DNA of 64,000 nt from the NCBI GenBank assembly GCA_028386065.3, contig JAKUCV010004308.1, positions 147,367-211,366 of the forward strand, given 5' to 3'. Below the pieces are notes generated by a model. That model searched no databases. It had not been told where the DNA came from and was given only the letters and a program-made list of their open reading frames with translations. Position 1 is the first letter of the stretch, and each line of letters opens with the position of its first letter. The stretch comes from Turnera subulata. Its lineage: Eukaryota > Streptophyta > Magnoliopsida > Malpighiales > Passifloraceae. Both the position numbers and the translations under genes were made by a program. Shown piece after piece: positions 31,920-42,334 of this stretch.

Positions 31920-33111
31920 GTAGGCATAATAATACAAATTGAAGAAAGATGGCACCGAAGTAAGAGCATTAGGAGTCCTTCTCAAAGCCACACAATTTGT
32001 GGCTCAAATCCTGCTCCTTTACACTCAGGGCAACATGGTGCTGCTTTTAATGATTCAGTTTCTATTGGAACTACAACAATCGTCAAAGGTAACAAGAAGA
32101 AAAAAAAGTTATGGAACCTAGATCTGTTGTGTGACAGTATTTTATGAAGTTTTTAGATGAGCGTGGTGTTACCAAAGCTAAGTGTAATTATTATGAAAAG
32201 GAATATCTTACTACATCCAAAATGGCACATCAGGACTAAAGCGTCACCTAGAGACATGTTCCACAGAACCCTTAGATGGCACCCAAGCATAAATAGTTCA
32301 ATATTAGTTATCAAAGGGGAGGGAAATGATTTTGATGATAGTGTTAAGCCTGGGACTATGACCACATGGAGTTCCGATAAAGATGCAATTAAAAGAGTAC
32401 TTGCGTATATGACCATTGTTGATGAACTGCCATTTAAGTTAGTTGAAGGAGAAGTGTTTCGTCATATGATGTCTACAGCTCAACCTAAGTTTAAGGTTCC
32501 TTTTGTCCGCACAGTTGCTAGAGAGACATATGACTTGTATATCACTAAAAAGTTGAGGTTGAAAGATTTTTTGTCCAATCATTGCCAAAGAATTAGCATA
32601 ACCACTGATTCATGGATGTCTATTCAAAGAGTCAACTATATGTGTCTTACAGCCCACTTTATTGATGAACATTGGAAGCTCAGAAAAACAAATTTTAAAC
32701 TTTTGTCCTATACTTAGACACACTAGTGAATCAATAGGAATGGCACTCGAGTATTGCTTGACCGATTGGGGAATTAAATGGTTGTTCACAATCACTATTG
32801 ACAATGCTTCCTCAAATGACAAAGCTATAGAATACCTTAAGAAAACTGCTGATAAGCGGGCCACTTCTATTCTTGGTATCCTACCTGTGAGATGTGTTGC
32901 CCATATAGTGAATTTGATTGTTGACAGTGGGTTGAAGGAGGTTAATTGGTCAATTGAATGCATTAGGACTATTGTGCGTTACGTAAAGAATTCACCTAAT
33001 CGGATAGCTAAATTCATGGAGTATGTTGCGGTTGAAAAGATTGAAACCAAGACATTATTGTCTCTTGATATTCCTGCTTGGTGGAATTCCATATACATAA
33101 TGAGTAACACA
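31920..33111 (+). pseudogene. hAT transposase, N-terminal half
   Basis: The product would bind the transposon ends and cut them out. A BED zinc finger is readable at about 32110-32260 (FLDERGVTKAKCNYYEKEYL in one frame, then TSGLKRHLETC in the next). The second cysteine is now tyrosine (KCNYY), and a frameshift and stops interrupt it. The catalytic-domain start follows in 32157-32717 and 32662-33111. Readable segments are RISITTDSWMSIQRVNYMCL, ITIDNASSNDKAIEYLKK, RCVAHIVNLIVDSGLKEV and SLDIPAWWNSIYIM, where most relatives have RWNSTY. It stops at the Gypsy LTR. Confidence 0.8.
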
Positions 33112-34075
33112 TGATACGAATCACCAAAGCAAGCATGGAGACTTCAAGAATGGTGCACGACATAAAAACCATAGAGGTAGTAATGGTGATTCGAGGAATG
33201 ATGCATGCCAAGGCGATCATGGAGGAAGCAATGGAGACAAGCATAGAGATGGCAAGCTCACTTTCTAAATCATGTCCATGATTCATACTCACAAGAAATT
33301 GAAGAAGAAATAGAGATTAAGCTTAGAGAGGGGGGGTAAGAAGAGGCCTACTTATATGCTCTCAATGGACGAGTCAAAATTGGGCTGAAATCAACTTTAG
33401 GTTGATTATTAATTTATTTGGTCAGATTATAATGCATGCAGCTCTTCAAGCCCAATATTTAATTGACTTGGTCGATTAAGTTGCATTATTCAGGGCAATA
33501 CTTTCGGACATTTAGTCGACATGAAGCCCATGACCAATTGTATTTTGGTTGATTATTTAATTATTTTAATTAAATAATTGAACATGCAGCGCATTAGTAT
33601 TGTTAAGTCGGTTAGAAGGCATTAGTTTTGTCGGCAAACAACAATATTTTTCCTTTCTTTTTCGGCCGACTTGGTTAGTGAGCTATTACTCTATTATTTT
33701 ATTATTTTACAAGTCCATTAAGGTTTAGTATTAGACTGGCAGAAATAAGACCTTTGGGGCTTATATTTTAAACACATGATATTTTGATAATAAAAATTTA
33801 CCTTCGAGGTTTTATTGATTGAGTGATTCAATCTTTGAGAGAGTGATTCTCTTGGTTTATTTCAGGGATTTTGTTTACTTAACAAGTAATTAATTTGCTT
33901 GTGGCGCGTTCAAGATTCCTAGTGATTATTACTCTATTGTTGCCTACAACTTTGTTTTGTTTTGAGGTGATAGAGGTAGTTGCTGAAACCCTTTGGTTGA
34001 ATTAATTTCTGATCTTGGTGACTCGATTGATAAAGAGGTGCTATCTAGCTTTGTTATAGTAGTGTTGCCGTATCA
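33112..34075 (+). repeat. 5' LTR of the gag-only Gypsy element
   Basis: It is a 964-bp repeat starting TGATACGAATCACCAAAGC and ending TGTTGCCGTATCA. It is about 90 percent identical by eye to 37105-38083. Confidence 0.85.
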
Positions 34076-34078
34076 TCT

Positions 34079-34091
34079 TGGTAGCGGAGCC
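34079..34091 (+). other. Primer binding site (tRNA-Met type)
   Basis: TGGTAGCGGAGCC lies 3 bases after the LTR end. It matches the primer site of the Copia element at 15136 and resembles the tRNA-Met complement. Confidence 0.65.
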
Positions 34092-34900
34092 TAGGTATCA
34101 ATTTCAACTACGTATCCCTTTATTTTTTACACTTTAAATTTTCTCTACTTGAGTTTATTTTCTTTTGCCGAATCATATACAAAAAAAAAGTTTCGGGTGG
34201 TGTCTTGACTACAGTCGACTAAGATTAAGGTTATTGTTGTTGGTCGATGTTTGAATTCTTTTGCTATCGACATTATCATATTAAAAACAATAAAAAAAGG
34301 GTTCAATTTGGTTGTTTGTGTTGACGATTGGTGGCTGGTCATAATACTATTGTTTGTCAATTTGGGGAGTTGTTTAGTCGACAGTAGCTACTATTATTTA
34401 ATAAAAAAAAAAGGAGGAGTAAATTGGCAAGTAGTGTGTGCTTGCAGCAGGAAAAAAAAAATTGCTTATGGTGATGATTTTCCAAGGGTTATTTGTTAGG
34501 ATATCTAGCTTGGAAGTTTTCTTTCTTTCTACTTAGTTGTTGTCTTATTTTCTTTTAGCTTTTTTAATTGAGCAATTTTTGTCTCATATTGTTCAATTAC
34601 TACAAGAATCTTCACATACAATTTTCTTGTTCTTTGTGTTTGACTATCATTTATTCCTGGAGTTTAATTTGCCTCTAGAATTTCAATCTATCTTTTCTTG
34701 TTAGGTTATCTTTCACTCTTCTTGAAGTGCTGCAGGTTTATTTGTTATTTGGTTAAGTGTTACTGATCCCAAAGAATAAACACAGTGAGATTTCAAGAGA
34801 GGTAAAAGGCGAGTGTTACATCCATTGCCAAGAGGGAGTAAACACGAGTGTGAACACGTGAGGATATGTTATTACTAACAAGTTTCTGCAGTTCTACACT

Positions 34901-36430
34901 ATGTCTACTACTAGTGGCAGTGAGGGAGGAGAGCCTAGTCTTGCTGCAATTATGGGGTTGTTGAAGGACTTTATGGCTCATACGGATAACTAGATGAAGG
35001 AAGTTAGAGAGGAGATCAGGGCGACTAATGCCGGGCTGAGAGAGACTAACAATCGAATTGAGAGGTCAGAGCGAGCTGTCCAACAACTTTCTGAAAGTAC
35101 TGGCGCATCAAGAGCAGGAGGAGGTGCACCAGCTCAAGCTGTCCGAGCCAAAGAAGAGGAACCAGTGGATGATTTTGAAGAGCAAGTAAGGGAAGTTGAT
35201 CAGAGAGCTCTTGTTGGAAGAGGACATGGCAATGGAGGCCGAGGAGATGGTTTTGGCGCATACAGGAAGAGGTTTTAGGACCGTCCTTTCTACAACAGAG
35301 AGGAAGGAGTAGTGCACATAGATGGAGATATTGGCTCAATCAAAATGAAGATTCCAGCCTTTCATGGTACTAATGATTCAGAAGCTTATTTGGAATGGCT
35401 ACAAGACATGGAAGCTATTTTTGATTGCCATTGATATTCTGAGGGGAAGAAGGTCAAACTTGCTGTGGTGGAATTCAAAGATTACGCTAAGTCTTGGTGG
35501 CACAAGCTTATCTTCAATAGAAGAAGATATGGAGAGCCGGAGATAGAGACATGGGCAAAAATGAAGAGGATAATGAAGAAGAGATTTGTTCCTGTCTCTC
35601 ATCAGAGGGAGTTACTCCATAAACTCCAATCGACCAAGCAGGGTACCAAGAGTGTAGACGAGTACTAGAAGGCGCTTGAGATGGCAATGAATCAAGCTGG
35701 AGTTGAAGAAGATGAAGACAAAACAAAGTCAAGATTCTTTTATGGTTTGAATAGAGATATTGCTAATGTTCTTGAATTGCAGCATTATGCAGAGATTGAT
35801 GAGATGGTGGCTCTAGCTTCCAAGATTGAGAAGCAACTCAAGGTTGCAAAGATGGGAAGAGCATCGAGCTATACAAGTTGGAGTGCTAGTGCTAAGTATT
35901 CCCAGAGAGAAGTTGGAAGCTCAAGCAAACCGATTTTGGACACCCCTAAGACGATTCCATAGAAGGGGAATGAGGAGCAGAAAGTTGCTGACCCTAAGAC
36001 ACCTACTGCCTCATCTAAGGTCAATGAGAAGCATAGGGACATCAAGTGCTTTAGATGCATGGGGAAAGGGCACTTTGCGAATCAATGTCCAAACAAGAAG
36101 GTGATGCTGACTACTGAGCATGGAAAGGTATATTCTGAGGAAGAGAGTGACGATGATGCTCTTGCTGATATGCCACCATTAAAGGATGTGGGTGCTGAAG
36201 ATGTTCCTACGCGGCAAGTTTTGAATGCTCAAGTCAAAGAAGATGAGATCGAGCAAAGAGAGAATATTTTTCATACTAGATGCTTGGTCAATGATAAGAT
36301 TTGTAGCTTGATCATTGATGGAGACAGCTGCACCAATATGGTGAGCTCTATGTTGGTGGATCGCATGAGGTTGGAGTGGCAAAGACATTCAAAACCCTAC
36401 AAGCTACAATGGTTGAATGGGAGAATTTAG
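34901..36430 (+). pseudogene. Gypsy gag and protease, five internal stops
   Basis: One reading frame runs from ATG at 34901 to TAG at 36428-36430, with in-frame stops near 34991, 35276, 35432, 35666 and 35960 but no frameshift. Gag is recognised by MKIPAFHGTNDSEAYLEWLQ, YAKSWWHKLI and MKRIMKKRFVP. The zinc knuckle CFRCMGKGHFANQC is intact. A retroviral-type protease start follows with IIDGDSCTNMVSS, where the usual IIDGGSC has a G to D change. The gag of the active ancestor probably formed particles; this copy cannot make it in full. Confidence 0.8.
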
Positions 36431-37090
36431 AGTGAACAAGTAGGTTCTTCTTCCTTTCTCTATTGAAAAATATTCTGATTCAATTTTATATGATGTTGTA
36501 CCTATGCAGGCAAGTCATATCTTGCTAGGTAGACCCTGGCAATACGATAAAAGGGTTGTGCATGATGGATTCAGAAATAGGTAATTATTCACCATGGGAG
36601 ATAAGAAGGTGTTACTTGCTCTATTGACTCCACAAGAGGTGTATCATGATCAAATGCATATGAAAAGTAGTGTAGATGCATGACAAAAAAAGAAGGATGC
36701 TGAATTGGCTGCCATAGGAGAGAAAGAAAGGATGACTGAGAGTCATGCAAAAGGTGAGGAAAAGAAAGAAAAAGAGAGTGAAAAACAATTGGTGCAAGTC
36801 GACACCAAAGAGAGAAAAAAATAGGGAAGGAAGAGACAAAATTTCTATGCAACTGTGAGAGATTTGAGGGTAACTTGTGAAGAAAAGAAGAGTTTGTTTG
36901 TACTTTTGTACAAAGAGGCTTGGTTTAAAACTAACCTTAACCCTTATCTTCCTAGATGTGATGTGTTTCTTTTGCAGGTTCCTAAGAATGCTTGTCCTAA
37001 AGGATTGTCTAGGGGAAGACGGATCTATACATAGGGCGCTGATTACAATCACAAGAGAGCATCAGGTATCGATTTGAGGACGAATTTTTA
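36431..37090 (+). pseudogene. Gypsy pol remnant lacking RT, RNase H and integrase
   Basis: Readable pieces are VPMQASHILLGRPWQYDKRV (protease to RT linker), KKSLFVLLYKEAW and, near the end, GIDLRTNF followed by TAA. The last resembles the C-terminal end of related pol proteins. The intervening catalytic domains are missing, so this joins the N- and C-terminal edges of pol. Confidence 0.65.
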
Positions 37091-37104
37091 ATGGAGGGAG
37101 GGAA

Positions 37105-38083
37105 TGATGCGAATCACCAAAGCAAGCTTGGAGACTTGAAGAATAGTGCACGACATGGAAGCCGTAGAGGCAGTAATGGTGATTCGAGGAATGATGCATG
37201 CCAAGGTGATCATGGAGGAAGCAATGGAGACAAGCATGGAGATGGCAATCTCACTTTTAGAATCATGTCCAAGATTCATACTCACAAAAAATTCAAGAAG
37301 AGATGGAAATTAAGCTCGGAGAAGGGGTTAAGAAGAGGCCTACTTATGTGCTCTCAATGGACGAGTCAAAATTGGGCTGAAATCAACTTTGAATTAATAA
37401 TCAACTTTGCGTTGATTATTAATTTATTTTGTCGGATTATAACGCATGCAGCCCTTCAAGCCCATTATTTAATTGACTTGGTCGATTCAGTTGCATTATT
37501 CAGGGCAATACTTTTGGACATTTAGTCGACATGAAGCCCATGACCAATTGGATTTTGCTTGATTATTTAATTATTTAAATGAAATAATTGAACATGCAGC
37601 GCATTAGTATTGTTAAGTTGATTAGAAGGCAATAGTTTTGTCGGCAAACAACAATATTTTTCCTTTCTTTTTCGGCCGACTTGGTTAGTGGGCTATTACT
37701 CTATTAATTTATTATTTTACAAGCCCATTAGGATTTAGTATTAGACTGGTATAAATAAGACCCTTGGGGTTTATATTTTAAACACATGATATTTTGATAA
37801 TAAAGTTTACCTTTGAGGTTTTATTGATTGAGTGATTCAATCTTTGAGAGAGTGATTCTCTTGGTTTATCCGAGATTTTATTTACTTATCAAGTAATTAA
37901 TTTACTTGTGGTGTGTTCAAAATTTCTAGTGATTATTACTATATTGTTGCCTAATAACTTTGTTTTGTTTTGAGGTGATAGAGGTAGTTGCTGAAACCCT
38001 TTGGTAGAATTGATTTCTAATGTTGGTGACTTTATTGATAAGGAGGTACTATCTAGCTTTGTTCTGGTAGTGTTGTCGTATAA
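37105..38083 (+). repeat. 3' LTR of the gag-only Gypsy element
   Basis: It starts TGATGCGAATCACC and ends near TGTCGTATAA; the CA end has decayed to AA. The preceding purines at 37092-37103 are the polypurine tract. Confidence 0.8.
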
Positions 38084-39140
38084 CAAAATAATTAGTGATG
38101 TCAAAGACGATGATGATGATGAAAACCTTGTTCTTGAAGAGAAAGATAGGATAATGAAGAAGTACGAAAGGTTTATGGCACAACCTGGTGGTATAATCAA
38201 AACAAGGTCTGAATTAGATTGTGACCTCAGTGAAGCTGCAGTTAATGCAGAGGAGGATTATAACATTTTGAAATGGTGAAAAAGACATTCCCCAAGGTCC
38301 CATCCTCTAATGCATGACTCGGGATGTTTTGCTATTCCCATTTCAATTGTGGCTTTTGAATCTTCTTTTAGCACCGGTGGCCAAATCTTGGATCCTTTTA
38401 GAAGTTCTCTATCTCCTGCAGTCGTGCAAGCATTAATTTGTGGACAAGATTGATTCTAACAATCGAAACCAAGACTTACTATTGAGGAAGATGTGCAATC
38501 ACTTGAAAAGATTGAAAAAGGTTTGTTTTTCAGTACATATATTTTAGTAACTGTTTAGTTTATAATTATAACTCTTTTTTCTCGTATCAATAACATTTCT
38601 CAATGTGCTGAGTTGGATTCTGTAGTTGTGGAGCCTATGGTAACTGATGTTTAAGTTTTTTGGGTTCTAAAACTTGGTAATGTTTTTATTTACATGGTAC
38701 TATGTTGGCTACTTATCTGACTATGGAAAGAAATGACGTAAATCATTTGTTACGTCCACTAATGACTAAGGTCCTAGCTTATGAGTGCAAACTTCTTTTC
38801 TTTTTCTTTTTTCCCCTTTGGTTCTTTTCTGAGAGGCTCTTGCTGTTGCTGATGAATTGGTAATGGTAGAAACTGACATTACAAAAAAGGTGTTAATTAA
38901 ATGACTTTTTTTTTCTTTTCTCCTTTTTTTATGTTTAACATGCTAAGTTAACCTACTAATTCCTTTGTTTCCTTATGTATTCACAGTGATATTGTTATTT
39001 TTCTTGCAACTAATATTGGTTAATACTACTAATATTGAATATTATGTAACTTTTTGGTTGTTGATATTTTGTAGACCAATTTGGATTTGAAGTGGCCAAC
39101 GACGAATGGACATTGGATGATACCACGAGAGTTTGCTAAG
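38084..39140 (+). pseudogene. hAT transposase, C-terminal part
   Basis: This continues the transposase after the Gypsy insertion. The sequence DVKDDDDDENLVLEEKDRIM is followed by the dimerisation domain (DVLAIPISIVA in another frame, then ILDPFRSSLSPAVVQAL). An intron-like stretch with GT near 38520 separates a final segment, DQFGFEVANDEWTLDD (near 39075). About 150 codons expected between the two halves are missing, so some deletion accompanied the insertion or followed it. Several frameshifts are present. Confidence 0.65.
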
Positions 39141-39489
39141 CTTGTGCTTACATAGTGTATCTTTTATGTTATCTAGAACAAATTGTAATGATCTAAGTCC
39201 TACCAGTTAGTCATGGATATTAGTTTTACATGTTTTGGTATTTTGATGGGAGACTCTGAGTGTATCAACTTTGAGATTGTGACTTTCGATAATTGCACCT
39301 GAATTGAATGCTTTCTTCAAACGTCTAAAATTGTAATTGAATCAGAATGCTTTCTTTTATTGGAAATTGTAAGAAATTCAGGATGTTCGGAACTATCTCG
39401 AATTATGCAAATTAAATTCGAAAATTTGGAATTCAGTATGAAAAGGAGTTCTGACAATTTCAGGATCCCGAATTCCATGCCGAAATATA

Positions 39490-39525
39490 CATATTTCAAT
39501 CCAAATTCCCGAATACTCACCCCTA
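39490..39525 (-). repeat. Right terminal inverted repeat of the hAT element
   Basis: The reverse complement starts TAGGGGTGAGTATTCGGG. This is the same terminus type as the non-autonomous hAT element at 19049, TAGGGGTGAGCAAACGG. The following 8 bases, ACTCTACC, would be the target duplication; the left partner was not located. Confidence 0.55.
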
Positions 39526-41299
39526 ACTCTACCTCACATGTTTCTCTCACTCTTCTATTCTTAAACTTGGATCCGCTATCACTGATAGAAGAAGGAAACA
39601 AATAACAAAGAGTGGAAATTAGAAACTACCGCAAGTTGCTTCTTGGTGTTTGACATTTTTATTAATGAAATTTTTGCCTTTATTTAGGCTTTTGTAGACC
39701 ATAAATTCTGTGGCATTAACCCAACTATTTTCCATAAATAATACCTAGTCTTAAGGAAATTACAAACCACGTAGCTCTAGTCTTCATGATCAACAAAAAA
39801 TAACTTAGACCTAGTTTAAATGAATAGAAAAAGATAATAATAGAAACCAAACACTTTTGATTTTACTAAAGAAAAAGTTTCAAAATGGAATGATTTTGAA
39901 TATCAATTCTTTAGGAAAAAAACTTCTCCCATTTTCGAATTAAGCAAGTTTTCTCAACAAATTCACATCTCCTCTTAGCTTTTGTGGGCCTACATTTTCA
40001 ACTTTGCCAATAAATCTTATAGAATGGGATCGTTTGCAGAGAGTGAATCCTCACTAATCTACTTGAGAGAATATAGATTTCTAGGATGAGAAAAATATAA
40101 TTTAAATGGGATGTGTTGGAAAAAGGGGCGTGGGGTTTACATATATGGGGTGCTCACCATGTAAGCCTAATTTGGACTTTATAAATAATACTGCTATGTA
40201 GTATTATTTGATAAGTCGTCAAACATAACTAATACACACATTAAACACAGTAAATTGAGAATAGGGGATTTAGGCTGTGAAGACTAGGAGACCGATCCGA
40301 TTATACCATGACGACCTCCACCGATCAGTGATTTAAGCCGAGGCTCCATGATCATGCTTCTGCTTATTTCTTTGGAGACACAAGTAAGTCTTCTGATCTA
40401 TTCTATATATCTGTATATGGAATCTTTCAAGATGGATGGGCAATGACACTGGGGCAAAGGTCTTACAGGTAGCGGAATTTTTGCCCCATCCTCGCAACCT
40501 GAAACATTTCGCATCCCAGTCCCTATTCCCCACAATTGGGTGAATTTGGTCCCAATTTCTGCTTCCCGAACTCCAATGAATCCCTGAATTCAAATTATTT
40601 ATTTTAAATATTTATATTTTTCTATATTAAACTTTTTATTCATTAAGTATGTCTAAATATACATTAGAGTAATATATATTATCAAACCAAAATTTTAAAA
40701 TACAATCAAAGTTTCAAATTTAACTACTAATCTTTTGTATTTTTTATTTTTTTGTGAAGTTTGTATTTTTTATTTTAAATCAACCTAAAATGACTGAAAG
40801 TTAAATTTTAAGTATGTAACTACTTGAAGGATAAAACCCTTATTTTTTTTTGTCCCCGTGGGGCGAGTGGTGTGAAACCCGTCTCCGTTCACGAATTAGC
40901 TTTGCATTAAAAATTCTCTCCATCTTCATCCTAATTTTAGGAATCCTTTGTACCAACAAAAAATTTGCCATCCAAGATGTGCCAACTGGAGGGGGTTTCC
41001 ATATGTATCGGAAAAAAGAAATAATTAGATGACCAAAATGCCCTTCAAAAATATGATTGTGCTTTTGATTTGTGTGATCAATTTGGGATTTTCGCATCAC
41101 GAGAATGGATAATAGGAATGAGAGGAATGCTAGCAACAGTCGCTTGCCTCCTCTTACCAGGTATCTGTTATCATAGTAAATATAACTGGTTACCTGTTCC
41201 ATTGGTTTAAGAAAGAGAAACTCAAAAGTAATAAATATTAATTATCTATTGTCTTGATTGAATAAAAAAAAAAAGCATTTGAGAGGTACACCTTTATAA
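39526..41299. other. Intergenic stretch with possible hAT and LTR traces
   Basis: No gene is supported. TTTATAAATAATACTGC near 40178 resembles a TATA box, and TGTTGGAAAAAGGGG near 40113 an LTR start, but no second copy exists in the window. GGGGCAAAGG near 40451 and GGGGCGAGTGG near 40860 are weak hAT-like traces. A ~50-bp duplication lies at about 41240-41347, next to the start of the Copia fragment. Confidence 0.35.
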
Positions 41300-41311
41300 T
41301 CTACTGTCCTA

Positions 41312-41806
41312 ATTATCTTTAAGTATTTGACAGGTACACCTTTATTAGGATTATGGTATCCCGATGCTTTTACTTTGACAAGCTACTCAGATGCAGACTT
41401 TGTAGGATGCACCTTAGACAGGAAAAGCACAAGTGGAACTTGTCAATTGCTTAGACAATCCCTTGTGTCTTGGTCAACCAAGAAGCAAAATTTGGTTGCT
41501 ACATCTAACACAAAAGTTGTATATGTTGCGGCTGGAGCTTGTTGTGCTCAAGTCCTATGGATAAAGCAAACCTTATCTGATTATGGACTAACATTTAACT
41601 GTGTGCCTATCTATTTTGATAGTTACAGTGCAATTAATTTGACCAAAAATCTTGTGCAACACTCTCGGACCAAGCATATTGAAGTTTGGCATCATTTCAT
41701 CCGAGATCATGTGTTGAAGAAAAATGTTGCCATTGAGTTTGTCAAGACTGAGAATCAACTTGCTGACATCTTTACAAAGCCACTCAAAGAGGAAAAATTT
41801 ATATAA
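41312..41806 (+). pseudogene. Copia RNase H, N-terminus lost
   Basis: RNase H removes element RNA after copying. The frame carries TPLLGLWYPDAFTLTSYSDA, DRKSTSGTCQLL, VAAGACCAQVLW, HSRTKHIEVWHHFIRDHVL and ENQLADIFTKPLKEEKF, ending in TAA at 41804. The minus-strand relative at 60490-61239 is nearly the same protein and is longer at its N-terminus. The upstream reverse transcriptase is missing here. Confidence 0.85.
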
Positions 41807-42334
41807 ATCTGACTTGAGCTGGGCATGTGCAATCTATCTTAAAAGTCTGTTAGTAGATCTGGTTGTTGCATAAACCATATTTGCATATATATATGTTTAT
41901 GAATCATCATACATTAGTATAATGCACTCATAATATTTGCATACAAGCACTATGCATTCAAGCAAATGAGGACATTTTCAAAAGGCATTCAAATCATCAG
42001 AAAAGCTGAGTGGGTGATTTGGTGAAGATCTGGTTTCATAAAAAAAAAACATCTATCTGCCGAAGCTATGTGTATATGGTTTTTGGGTAAACCATCTGTC
42101 AACTGTCAACGGTTACTAATCAACAGTTAGTGGAAAAGGCAGAGACAGGTCTGTAAAAAGGGAAGTTGCTTTTTCGGACAAAAGCAATAAAAGGAAGCGG
42201 AGGAGTTAATGTATCAACCGCTCCCTATAACCCGTGAACTATCTTCTCTCTCCACCATTATTTGATTTCCATCTTCTACCTGAGTTCCTCTCTCTCTCAA
42301 AAATCCTCTCAACCTAAAACACTCAAACTCGAAG

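Larger units (their letters stand above)
33112..38083 (+). mobile_element. Gag-only Gypsy element (TR-GAG-like)
   Basis: LTRs (33112-34075 and 37105-38083) flank a gag and protease frame and a short pol remnant. The expected reverse transcriptase, RNase H and integrase (about 3 kb) are absent between about 36975 and 37050. Short LTR ends TGATACG and CGTATCA form a perfect 7-bp inverted repeat. A primer site follows the left LTR, and GGAGGGAGGGA (37092-37102) stands before the right one. No exact target duplication was found (ACACA left, CAAAA right). The architecture matches the TR-GAG class described in plants. Confidence 0.8.
31626..39525 (+). mobile_element. hAT transposon, dead and interrupted
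   Basis: A hAT transposase of the RICESLEEPER type is readable in two parts (about 31920-33111 and 38084-39140) on the plus strand. The element ends near 39525 with CTCACCCCTA, the reverse complement of a TAGGGGTGAG terminus like that of the hAT element at 19049. The left terminus was not found. A gag-only Gypsy element (33112-38083) sits inside the transposase gene. Confidence 0.6.

Noticed and set aside
40113..40340. Possible LTR (TGTTGG start, TATA-like box)
   Set aside because: No second copy, primer site or coding region could be tied to it, so it is left as an unexplained trace.
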